NCBI RefSeq assembly: GCF_014196965.1
Contig: NZ_JACIEQ010000003.1
Span: forward strand, 372,001 to 436,000
Direction of reading: 5' to 3'
DNA: 64,000 nt
Source: Actibacterium naphthalenivorans
GTDB lineage: Bacteria; Pseudomonadota; Alphaproteobacteria; Rhodobacterales; Rhodobacteraceae
In this document: piece after piece, positions 18,947 through 27,166 of the stretch
Layout: every line of letters starts with the position of its first letter
Position numbering within the stretch: the first letter of the stretch is position 1
Made by a program: the position numbers and the translations under genes
Notes under the pieces: model-generated
Databases searched by the model: none
What the model was told of the DNA's origin: nothing
Seen by the model: only the letters and a program-made list of their open reading frames with translations

Positions 18947-20026
18947 ATGGACAGACGTAAATTTCTCGCCGTGGGGGCAACAGCAGCGGCGGCGCCGCTG
19001 GCCGCCCCGTCGATCGCCAAGGCGCAAACCACCTTCAACTGGAAGATGACCAACGCCTATGGCCCCGGCTCTCCCTTCTATGTCGAAGGCCCGGGCAGCC
19101 CGACCGACTTCTGCAAGAAGGTCACCGCCATGTCGGACGGCCGCATCAACATTCAGCATTTCGCCGCGGGCGAGCTGATCCCGGCGCTGGAGGGCTTTGA
19201 CGCCGTGCGCTCGGGCGCGGTCGAGATGAACGCCGCCAACGCCTATTTCTGGGCCGGCAAACTGCCCGCTGCGCAGTATTTCACCACCGTGCCCTTCGGG
19301 CTGAACTTTCAGGGCATGAACGCGTGGCTCTATCACGCCGGCGGCATGGAGCTGTGGGACGAACTTTATGCCCCGCTGGGCCTCAAGGCGCTGCCGATGG
19401 GCAACACCGGCGTGCAGATGACCGGCTGGTTCCGCAAGCCGATCGAAAGCGTGGCCGATTTCAAGGACCTGAAGATGCGCATCCCCGGCCTGGCCGGCAA
19501 GGTTTACGCCGCGCTTGGCGTCGACGTGAAACTGCTGCCGGGCGGCGAGATCTTCCCCGCGCTGGAGCGTGGTGTGATCGACGCGGCGGAATTCGTCGGC
19601 CCCTATCAGGACCGCCGGCTGGGCCTGCAGAATGCCGCCAAATACTACTACACCACCGGCTGGCACGAGCCTTCGAACGTGACCGAGCTGCTGATCAACC
19701 AGGCCAAATGGGACAGCCTGCCCGCCGATCTGCAGGCCATCGTTCAGACCGCCGCCATGGCGTGCAACCTTGAAAGCCACACCTGGTGCGAGGCCAACAA
19801 CGCCGCCGCGCTGAAGGATCTGGTGGAAAACAGCGGCGTCATCGCCAATGTCCTGCCCGACGAGGTTGTGGCCGAGCTGAAAACCGTAACCGACAAGGTG
19901 CTTGCCGAAGGCGCCGCCGCCGATCCCGCGACCAAGAAGGTTCACGATGCCTTCATGGCCTTCAAGGCCGAGCACCAAAGCTGGGCTGCGATTTCCGAAA
20001 AACCCTATCACAACCTGCCGGGCTGA
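18947..20026 (+). CDS. dctP: TRAP transporter substrate-binding protein, DctP/TakP type
   Basis: A 359-residue periplasmic protein. ATG 18947 follows AAAAGGA and gives a twin-arginine-like signal peptide (DRRKFLAVGATAA, cleavage near SIAKAQ). The segment GGEIFPALERGVIDAAEFVGP and the following tyrosine-rich stretch match the TakP branch, which binds alpha-keto acids or lactate-type carboxylates. It is the first gene of a TRAP operon, so the ligand is probably an organic acid. The longer open frame upstream (18881) has no such signal and was rejected. Confidence 0.88.
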   Translation: MDRRKFLAVGATAAAAPLAAPSIAKAQTTFNWKMTNAYGPGSPFYVEGPGSPTDFCKKVTAMSDGRINIQHFAAGELIPALEGFDAVRSGAVEMNAANAYFWAGKLPAAQYFTTVPFGLNFQGMNAWLYHAGGMELWDELYAPLGLKALPMGNTGVQMTGWFRKPIESVADFKDLKMRIPGLAGKVYAALGVDVKLLPGGEIFPALERGVIDAAEFVGPYQDRRLGLQNAAKYYYTTGWHEPSNVTELLINQAKWDSLPADLQAIVQTAAMACNLESHTWCEANNAAALKDLVENSGVIANVLPDEVVAELKTVTDKVLAEGAAADPATKKVHDAFMAFKAEHQSWAAISEKPYHNLPG

Positions 20027-20031
20027 TCCGA

Positions 20032-20559
20032 ATGATCCCTGTGATCGAAAAAATCGCGAACGGTGCCTCGGGCATCGTTCGCCACATCGGCCGGATCGCG
20101 GCGTGGAGCGGTCTGGCCCTTGTGCTGCTGGTCGCGTTCAACGTGCTGTCACGCTATCTGTTCTCATACGGCACCGTCGCCCTGCAAGAAGCCGAATGGC
20201 ACCTGATGGCGGTCGGCGCGCTGTTCGGCATGTCCTACGGCCTGAACCAGGGGGCCGAGGTGCGGGTTGATATCCTTTATGCCAGGATGCCCGCCCGGTT
20301 GCAGGCGCTGATCAACCTGATCTCCGCCCTGCTGATGTGCGCCGTGGCGCTGATCATCACCTGGCTTTGCATCGCCTATGTTCAAAGCAGCTATTCCATC
20401 AACGAAGGCTCCCCCGATCCCGGCGGGCTGGGCCATCGCTATGTGCTGAAGGCCGCGATGCCGGTGGCCTTTGCCGTGCTCGCCATTCAGGCCGTGGCCA
20501 TGACGGGCGAAAGCCTTCTGGCGCTGCTCCGCCCCCGCCCCGGAACGTCCTCCAGTTAA
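20032..20559 (+). CDS. dctQ: TRAP transporter small membrane subunit DctQ
   Basis: A 175-residue four-helix membrane protein (segments near 23-43, 60-80, 91-112 and 143-163) with the family signature RYLFSYGTVALQEAEWHLMAVG. ATG 20032 is 5 bp after the dctP stop. Together with the large subunit it forms the sodium-dependent importer served by the DctP protein. Confidence 0.9.
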   Translation: MIPVIEKIANGASGIVRHIGRIAAWSGLALVLLVAFNVLSRYLFSYGTVALQEAEWHLMAVGALFGMSYGLNQGAEVRVDILYARMPARLQALINLISALLMCAVALIITWLCIAYVQSSYSINEGSPDPGGLGHRYVLKAAMPVAFAVLAIQAVAMTGESLLALLRPRPGTSSS

Positions 20560-20571
20560 AGCGAACACTTG

Positions 20572-21897
20572 ATGCCTTTCACGGAAATCCTTGCCCTGTG
20601 CATGATCGGGGCCTTCTTCATCTTTCTGCTTGCCGGCATCCCCGTAGCCGTCTGCCTGGGCGTAACGGGGCTTGTCTTCGGCTACGTCGGCTTCGGGCCG
20701 ATGCTGTTCTCGCTGCTGCCCGCCCGCATCTTCGGTGTGATTACGAATTACACGCTGCTCGCCCTGCCCCTGTTCATCTTCATGGGCATCATGCTGGAAA
20801 AATCCAGGATCGCAGAAGATTTGCTGGAGGTGATCGGCCTTGCCATGGGCGGCCTGCGGGGCGGCATGGCGCTGGCCATCATCCTTGTGGGCGTGCTGAT
20901 GGGCGCGGCTTCGGGCGTTGTCGGGGCGACGGTGGTCACCGTGGGGCTGATCGCGCTGGGGCCGATCATCAACCGTGGCTATGACGCGGGCGTGGCCTGC
21001 GGCGTGATCTGCGCGTCGGGCACACTGGGCCAGATCATCCCGCCCAGCCTGGTGCTGATCCTGCTGGCCGACATCATGGGCGAATCCGTGGGCACGCTGT
21101 TTGCCGCGGCGCTGTTTCCCGGCCTGCTGCTGGCGGGGCTGTTCGTGGCCTATGTGCTGCTGCTGGGCGTCATCCGCCCCGATGCCGTGCCCGCCATCCC
21201 GGCCGAGGAACGCGCGCTTTATACCGGGCGCGATCTGGCGGTGAAACTGGTCAAGGTGGTGCTGCCCCCGATCGCGCTGATCGTGCTGGTGCTCGGCTCG
21301 ATCATCGGCGGCGTCGCCGCCCCGACCGAAGCCGCCTCGATGGGTGCGTTAGGCAGCATCGTTCTGGCGCTGCTGGCGGGGCGGCTGAGCTATCCGGTGC
21401 TGCGCGACGCGGTGCGGGGCGCGTTTATCACCAGCGCCATGGTGTTCCTGATCCTGATCTTCGCCCAGCCCTTCGGCCTGGCCTTCCGCGGCCTGGGCGG
21501 CGAGCGTCTGGTGCAGGATGCCTTTGCCGTGGTGCCCGGCGGGCTGAACGGGCAGATCTTCTTTCTGATGCTGCTGCTGTTCGTACTGGGCTTCTTCCTG
21601 GAGTGGATCGAGATCTCCTATATCGCGCTGCCGCTGTTCCTGCCGATCTTCATGCAATCGGGCGTGGATATGGCCTGGATCGCGATCCTTGTGGCGGTGA
21701 ACCTGCAAACATCGTTCCTGACGCCCCCCTTTGGCTGGGCGCTGTTCTTCCTCAAGGGGGTCGCGCCGCCCAGCGTCAGGACGGGCGACATCTATCGCGG
21801 CGTCATTCCCTTTATCGGGCTGCAACTGGTCGGGTTGGCGCTGGTCTTTTCCTTCCCCGGCCTGGCCACCTGGCTGCCCGGCGCGATCGGCTGGTGA
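20572..21897 (+). CDS. dctM: TRAP transporter large membrane subunit DctM
   Basis: A 441-residue protein with about 12 membrane segments. It has the DctM hallmarks: G-rich GAASGVVGATVVTVGLIALG, a hairpin with GTLGQIIPPSLVLI, and LQTSFLTPPFGWALF near the C-terminus. ATG 20572 is preceded in frame by a TTG that is less likely. The gamma-glutamyltransferase-like gene begins 3 bp after its stop. Confidence 0.92.
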   Translation: MPFTEILALCMIGAFFIFLLAGIPVAVCLGVTGLVFGYVGFGPMLFSLLPARIFGVITNYTLLALPLFIFMGIMLEKSRIAEDLLEVIGLAMGGLRGGMALAIILVGVLMGAASGVVGATVVTVGLIALGPIINRGYDAGVACGVICASGTLGQIIPPSLVLILLADIMGESVGTLFAAALFPGLLLAGLFVAYVLLLGVIRPDAVPAIPAEERALYTGRDLAVKLVKVVLPPIALIVLVLGSIIGGVAAPTEAASMGALGSIVLALLAGRLSYPVLRDAVRGAFITSAMVFLILIFAQPFGLAFRGLGGERLVQDAFAVVPGGLNGQIFFLMLLLFVLGFFLEWIEISYIALPLFLPIFMQSGVDMAWIAILVAVNLQTSFLTPPFGWALFFLKGVAPPSVRTGDIYRGVIPFIGLQLVGLALVFSFPGLATWLPGAIGW

Positions 21898-21900
21898 CAC

Positions 21901-23487
21901 ATGCTTCATTCCGCACTTGGATTTAACGGCGCCATCTCGGCCCCTCACCGCGCCGCCGCCTTCGCGGGCCGCGACATACTGGAGGCCGGCGGCAGCGCGA
22001 TCGAGGCGATGGTCGCCGCCGCCGCCACGATCGCGGTGACCTATCCGCATATGAACGGGATCGGCGGTGATGGCTTCTGGATCATCCACCGCCCCGGTCA
22101 GGCCCCCGTCGGCATTTCTGCCTGCGGACAGGCCGCCGCGCTGGCGACACCGCAGTGGTATGCCAAGCGCGGCCATACACAGGCCATCCCCACACGCGGC
22201 GGGCAGGCGGCGCTGACCGTGCCCGGCACCATCGGCGGCTGGGAACGCGCGCTTTCGCTCGTGCCGACAAAGCGCCGCCTTCCGCTGCGCGATCTGCTGT
22301 CGGCGGCCATCGCCTATGCCGGCGACGGCATCGCCGTGACCGGCAATCAGGCGACCTGCACCGCTGACAAACTGGACGGGCTTCGGGATGTGCCCGGCTT
22401 TGCCGAAACATTCCTGCCGGGGGGCAAGCCCCCCCGCCCCGGTGCCCGGCTGCGTCAGCCGGGGCTTTCCGCGACGCTGGGGCAGCTGGCCGAAGAGGGT
22501 CTCCAGAGCTTCTATGCAGGCGACATTGCCACCACTCATGACGCCTGGCTGTGTGAGCATGGAAGCCCTCTTCGCGCCGGTGACTTCGCGCGCTACGGCG
22601 CGGATATCGTCACCCCCCTGAACCTGAAAACCTCGCAGGGCACGCTGTTCAACATGATCCCGCCGACGCAGGGCGTGGCCTCGCTGATGATCCTGGGGCT
22701 GTTCGACCGGCTGGGCGTCGCGCATGGCGAAGGGTTCGACCATATCCACGGGCTGGTCGAGGCCACCAAGCAGGCGTTCATGCTGCGCAACGCGGGGCTT
22801 GGCGATCCGCTGAGCATGGAAGAACCCGCCACCGCCTGGTTGAAAGACAGCCGGCTGGACGAGATGGCCGCGCGGATCGACCCTCGGGCCGCCCTGCCCT
22901 GGCCACACGAGCCCAAGGCTGGCGACACGATCTGGATGGGCGCCGCCGACCGTGACGGCACCGTCGTCAGCTTTATCCAGAGCGTGTTCTGGGAGTTCGG
23001 GTCCGGCCTGACCTGCCCCGACACCGGCGTGTTCTTCCAGAACCGCGGCGCGGGTTTTTCGCTGGCGCCGGGGCCGAACCAGCTTGCCCCCGGCAAACGG
23101 CCTTTCCACACGCTGAACCCGGCGCTGGCGCAGCTGCCCGACGGGCGGGTGATGGCCTATGGCACGATGGGCGGCGAAGGCCAGCCGCAGACGCAATCGG
23201 CCGTCTTCACCCGCTACGCCCAGTTCGGCATGGACCTGCAACAGGCCGTGACCGCGCCGCGCTGGCTGCTGGGCAAGACCTGGGGCGACGACTCCACCTC
23301 GCTGAAGCTGGAAAGCCGGTTCGCGCCCGCGCTGGTCGCGCAACTGCGCGCCGCCGGGCATCAGGTGGAAATGCTGCCCGAATTCTCCGATCTTGCCGGC
23401 CATGCCGGCGCGGTCGTGCATCACCCCGACGGCCTGATCGAGGCCGCCTCCGATCCCCGCGCCGATGGCGCCGCAGTGAGTTACTGA
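21901..23487 (+). CDS. gamma-glutamyltransferase-family Ntn hydrolase (second copy)
   Basis: A 528-residue gamma-glutamyltranspeptidase-family protein. The predicted autocleavage Thr is Thr343 in GDTIWMGAAD, and GGSAIEAMVAAAATIAV and NGIGGDGFW (near 30-60) are family segments. It has no signal peptide, so it should be cytoplasmic. It is clearly divergent from the copy at 3782-5572 and shorter. It starts 3 bp after dctM, so it is translated with the TRAP importer and probably hydrolyses what that importer brings in. A role on a gamma-lactam or gamma-glutamyl acid is possible but not shown. Confidence 0.82.
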   Translation: MLHSALGFNGAISAPHRAAAFAGRDILEAGGSAIEAMVAAAATIAVTYPHMNGIGGDGFWIIHRPGQAPVGISACGQAAALATPQWYAKRGHTQAIPTRGGQAALTVPGTIGGWERALSLVPTKRRLPLRDLLSAAIAYAGDGIAVTGNQATCTADKLDGLRDVPGFAETFLPGGKPPRPGARLRQPGLSATLGQLAEEGLQSFYAGDIATTHDAWLCEHGSPLRAGDFARYGADIVTPLNLKTSQGTLFNMIPPTQGVASLMILGLFDRLGVAHGEGFDHIHGLVEATKQAFMLRNAGLGDPLSMEEPATAWLKDSRLDEMAARIDPRAALPWPHEPKAGDTIWMGAADRDGTVVSFIQSVFWEFGSGLTCPDTGVFFQNRGAGFSLAPGPNQLAPGKRPFHTLNPALAQLPDGRVMAYGTMGGEGQPQTQSAVFTRYAQFGMDLQQAVTAPRWLLGKTWGDDSTSLKLESRFAPALVAQLRAAGHQVEMLPEFSDLAGHAGAVVHHPDGLIEAASDPRADGAAVSY

Positions 23488-23491
23488 TCCC

Positions 23492-24319
23492 ATGACAGAC
23501 CTTCCGACCATGCAAATCATCCTGATCCTCGCCGGGCTCATGGCCGCCTCCGTTCTGGCGGGGATCATGGCCGGCCTGCTGGGTGTGGGTGGCGGAATCG
23601 TTCTGGTGCCGGTGCTGTTCTGGCTGCTGTCGCTTACCGATTTCCCGCCTGAGATCGCGATGCACATGGCGGTGGCAACATCGCTGGCCACGATCATCTT
23701 CACCTCGATCTCATCGGCGCGCGCGCACCACAGGCGCGGCGCGGTCGACGTGTCGCTTTTGAAACTCTGGGCGCCGGGGATCATTCTGGGCGCGCTGAGT
23801 GGCGGGCTGGCCGCGAAATACATCGAGGCGGGCGGGCTGAAGCTGGTCTTCGGTGGCATCGCCCTGCTGGTGTCGATCAACATGGCGACGCCGAAAACAC
23901 TGGTGATCGGCAAGGCCCTGCCCGAAAGCCGGCTGATCAATGGCGCCATTTCCTATGTCGCGGGGCTGATTTCGGCGCTGATGGGGATCGGCGGCGGAAC
24001 GCTTTCGGTACCGCTTCTGACCGGGTTCTCGGTCGATATCCGCCGCGCGGTCGGCACGGCGTCGGCATTTGGGTTCATGATCGCGGTGCCCGCGGTCGTC
24101 GGGTTCGTGATTTCGGGGCTGGGCGTGCCGGGCCGGCCGCCGTTTTCGCTGGGATATGTCAACCTGCTGGCCGCCGCCATCATCCTGCCCTTCACTGTGG
24201 GCTTCGCCCCCGTCGGCGCCGCCCTGGCGCACAGGGTGGATACAATCTGGATCAAACGCGCGTTCGCGGTGTTTCTGGGCATCACCGCGATCCGCATGCT
24301 GATGTCCTCGCTGGGCTAG
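23492..24319 (+). CDS. TauE/SafE-family membrane transporter
   Basis: A 275-residue membrane protein with about eight spans in two homologous halves; each half has the TauE/SafE glycine motif (GLLGVGGGIVLVP near 30-42 and MGIGGGTLSVPLL in the second half). Members export sulfite, sulfonates or other anions. It begins 4 bp after the gamma-glutamyltransferase-like gene and ends the plus-strand operon. Its stop codon shares the palindrome CTAG with the stop of the opposing GntR gene. Confidence 0.87.
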   Translation: MTDLPTMQIILILAGLMAASVLAGIMAGLLGVGGGIVLVPVLFWLLSLTDFPPEIAMHMAVATSLATIIFTSISSARAHHRRGAVDVSLLKLWAPGIILGALSGGLAAKYIEAGGLKLVFGGIALLVSINMATPKTLVIGKALPESRLINGAISYVAGLISALMGIGGGTLSVPLLTGFSVDIRRAVGTASAFGFMIAVPAVVGFVISGLGVPGRPPFSLGYVNLLAAAIILPFTVGFAPVGAALAHRVDTIWIKRAFAVFLGITAIRMLMSSLG

Positions 24320-24984
24320 GGCATCCGCGCCAGAACCTCGCGCGCGGCGCTGACCAGATGCCGCCGCAGGGCTTTTTCCGCGCGCTTGGGATCCCGGTCC
24401 AGCAGGGCGGACACAACCGCCTCGTGCTCTTCCGACGAGCGCGCCATGCGCTCTGCCTGTCGCAATTGCGACCGGCGGAACGGCGCCAGCTTGAGACGCA
24501 GGTTATTGGCCAGCTCGATCAGATCCTCGTTATGGGTGCTGGCGAAAATCCGGCCGTGAAATTCCGTATTCGCCGCCTCGTAGGCTTCGCTGTCACCATC
24601 GGCGGCCATCGTGTTCATGCGCCGGTGCAGCTCTTCCAGCTCTCCCCGCTCGCCGATGGTCATGCGCTCGGCGGCGAACCGGCCGCACAGCGCCTCGATC
24701 TCGCCCATCGCCTCGAACATCTGTTCGATCCGGTCGCGAGTGATGTCGACAACCAGCACCCCGCGATAGGGCACCCGCTCGGCCAGAGACCGCGCCACCA
24801 GCACATGCAGCGCCTCGCGGATCGGGGTGCGCGACACGCCGAAACGCTGCGTCAGCGATTGTTCGTCAAGCTTGGAGCCCGCCTTCAGACGCCCGGAAAC
24901 GATCTCGTTCTCGAGCTGCGATGCAATCATCGTGCTGTGCAATTCGCGGTGCGCCGGTTTCGGCTTGGGTCTGGAAGAGGCCAT
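24316..24984 (-). CDS. GntR-family regulator with FCD domain
   Basis: A 222-residue regulator with a winged helix (LTQRFGVSRTPIREALHVL, about 45-63) and a C-terminal FCD domain containing metal-ligand candidates (EFHGRIF and a late EHEAVV). It faces the TRAP, gamma-glutamyltransferase and TauE operon, sharing 4 bp at the stops, and is the most likely controller of it through the TTGTATACAA palindrome near 18831. Confidence 0.88.
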   Translation of the reverse strand: MASSRPKPKPAHRELHSTMIASQLENEIVSGRLKAGSKLDEQSLTQRFGVSRTPIREALHVLVARSLAERVPYRGVLVVDITRDRIEQMFEAMGEIEALCGRFAAERMTIGERGELEELHRRMNTMAADGDSEAYEAANTEFHGRIFASTHNEDLIELANNLRLKLAPFRRSQLRQAERMARSSEEHEAVVSALLDRDPKRAEKALRRHLVSAAREVLARMP

Positions 24985-25146
24985 GCCCGTTCATTCTTTG
25001 TTGTGCCTGCGAAGGGAAGCATAAAACGGCAAGAGGCGGTTTGAAACGCCAAAACGGGATGGTGGCACCAGGCCGCCGCGTTCAGACGGAAATTGGCGCG
25101 GAGCAAGCCGCCCCGGCGCCTGGTTCTGGCCGTTGCGACCCGGGAT

Positions 25147-26079
25147 TCAGCGCTCGCCACGTACATAGGCCGCGCCAAGCGCGCTCGGCAGTTTCGCATT
25201 GCGCCCCGCGATCAGCAGCACCAGCATTACCGCCGCGAAGGGCAGCATCTGCACCACGTCGGTCGGTATATCCACGCCCGCCACCTGCAACGCGGTAGAG
25301 CCCGAAAGACAGGCGCCGAACAGCGCCGCCCCCAGCAGCACCCAAAGCGGCCGGCCGCGCGCGAGCATCGCCAGAACGATGCCGATGAAACCGTTGCCAT
25401 GCGTCATGAACGGCACAAAGACCCCGGCCCCGGCGATCGACATGAAGGCGCCGCCCAGCCCGACCAGCGCGCCACAGCCCAGCACCGCCAGCGCGCGGAT
25501 CGCCAGCACGTTCTCGCCCGCGGAATCAAGGGCGGCGGGCTTGTCGCCAGCGGCCTGGATCGCAAGGCCCAGATGCGTGCGCCGATAGAGCCAGGCGAAC
25601 AGCGGCACCAACGCCAGGGCCAAATAGACCACCGGCTCACGGTCGAACAGCGCGGGGCCCACGATCGGGATATCGGCAAGGCCGGGGATGCGCCATGTCG
25701 GCACCTCGGGCAGGCGCGGATACAGGCGGCTGAACTGTACATGATGCAACAGCGCGGTTGTCCCTTCGGCCCCCAGCGTCAGGGCGATGCCGATCACAAC
25801 CTGATTGAGGCCGAGGCGCACGCAAAACAGCACCATCAGCGCCGCCACAAGCAGGCCGCCAAAAGCCCCGGCCAGAAAGCCGAGGCCAATGCTCTCGGTC
25901 GCCCAGGCGACCAGAAAGCCGGCATAGGCGCCGCCCAGCATCATCCCCTCGATGCCGACGTTCAGCACACCGGCCTTTTCCGAAAGCTGCTCGCCCAGCC
26001 CCGCCAGCAGCAACGGCACACCCGCCGCCACGACGCCGGCGAGCAGCGCGATCAGGAACGTGTCTGTGAAAAGGGTCAT
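25147..26079 (-). CDS. BMP-type ABC transporter permease (second subunit)
   Basis: A 310-residue permease of the BPD_transp_2 family, like the second permease of nucleoside (BmpA/Rns/Nup) importers: EKAGVLNVGIEGMMLGGAYAGF near the start and NAKLPSALGAAYVRGER at the end. It starts 1 bp after the stop of the other permease. It is the last gene of the minus-strand importer operon. Confidence 0.88.
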   Translation of the reverse strand: MTLFTDTFLIALLAGVVAAGVPLLLAGLGEQLSEKAGVLNVGIEGMMLGGAYAGFLVAWATESIGLGFLAGAFGGLLVAALMVLFCVRLGLNQVVIGIALTLGAEGTTALLHHVQFSRLYPRLPEVPTWRIPGLADIPIVGPALFDREPVVYLALALVPLFAWLYRRTHLGLAIQAAGDKPAALDSAGENVLAIRALAVLGCGALVGLGGAFMSIAGAGVFVPFMTHGNGFIGIVLAMLARGRPLWVLLGAALFGACLSGSTALQVAGVDIPTDVVQMLPFAAVMLVLLIAGRNAKLPSALGAAYVRGER

Positions 26080-26080
26080 C

Positions 26081-27166
26081 TCAGGCTCCTGCCCTCTGGC
26101 GGCGCCGCGCGCCCCGGTATTCGCTCAGCCCAAGCAGGATCAGCAGAATGGCCACCGTGACGAGCGTGAAGTAGTTCGGCACACCCATCCGCCGCGCCGC
26201 GCTTTCCGACCCGATCGACAGGATCGAGAACAGCGCGACGAAACCGATCGAGGCAAACCCGTTGAACCGCGCCAGAAACACCAGCGGCACCACCGACATC
26301 GCATAGGCCGGGTTCCAGTCGGCCCGGACGTTGCCATATTGGCCCAGAATGGCGACCCCGCCCGACAGCCCCGCAAAGCCCGCCGAGATCGCGAAGACGG
26401 CGATGGTCAGCCCGGGCACCGCCAGCCCGGCATGGATCGCGGCCCCCGGATTGGCCCCCACCACCCGCAGCCGCAGCCCGAAGGCGGTGCGCGTCATCAC
26501 GAAATGCACCAGCAGGACGGCGGCAAGGCCGATCAGCACGCCGCTTGATATCGTGGTGCCGAACAGGCTGGGCAGGCGATCCTCGACCGGCAGAGTGCGG
26601 GTTTGCGGCACGGTGGTGGCCGGATCAAGGAACAGCAGCTTGACCAGAACGCTGGCCAGCGAGATGCCGAGGAAGTTCATCATCAGCGTGGTGATGATCT
26701 CGTTCACCCCCTGATAGGCGCGCAGAAACGCCGGGATCAGCCCCCAGATCGCGCCAAAACCCGCGGAAACAGCCATGCCGATGACCAGCGCCAACCCTGC
26801 GGGAAGATGCGGCGCCATCAGGGGCGTCGCCGCGGCGCTGAACACCGCGCCGATCAGAAATTGCGCATCACCGCCCAGATTCCAGATCCCGGCCCGGAAG
26901 GCGACGATCAGGCTGGCCGCGATCAGCAGAAGTGGCCCCATGCGCGTGAGCGTGGCCTGAACGCCCGTGGGCGAGAACAAGCCGCGACCGAAAACATAGC
27001 CGTAGTAAGAGACAGGGTTCACCTGCATCAGCAGCAGGATCACCCCCGATATCACGAAAGCCGCCAGCACCGGGCCAAGGCTTGCCACCAGCAGATCCAG
27101 AATTTCGCGCCGCCGCGCGGCAAGGGCGCGGGGCTTTTCGATTTCATCCATCGCCTCCACGCTCAT
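26081..27166 (-). CDS. BMP-type ABC transporter permease (first subunit)
   Basis: A 361-residue permease with a short cytoplasmic N-terminus and about eight membrane spans. Segments GIWNLGGDAQFLIGAVF, NEIITTLMMNF and ILGQYGNVRADWNPAYA are typical of the first permease of nucleoside-type importers. ATG 27166 overlaps the ATPase stop (ATGA). Confidence 0.88.
   Translation of the reverse strand: MSVEAMDEIEKPRALAARRREILDLLVASLGPVLAAFVISGVILLLMQVNPVSYYGYVFGRGLFSPTGVQATLTRMGPLLLIAASLIVAFRAGIWNLGGDAQFLIGAVFSAAATPLMAPHLPAGLALVIGMAVSAGFGAIWGLIPAFLRAYQGVNEIITTLMMNFLGISLASVLVKLLFLDPATTVPQTRTLPVEDRLPSLFGTTISSGVLIGLAAVLLVHFVMTRTAFGLRLRVVGANPGAAIHAGLAVPGLTIAVFAISAGFAGLSGGVAILGQYGNVRADWNPAYAMSVVPLVFLARFNGFASIGFVALFSILSIGSESAARRMGVPNYFTLVTVAILLILLGLSEYRGARRRQRAGA

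Noticed and set aside
21349-23949. Very long open frame (866 codons) on the minus strand
   Set aside because: It runs antisense to the end of dctM, the gamma-glutamyltransferase-like gene and the start of the TauE gene. Its sequence is low-complexity (Arg, Gly, Gln and His rich) with no family motifs, a normal artefact of GC-rich coding DNA.
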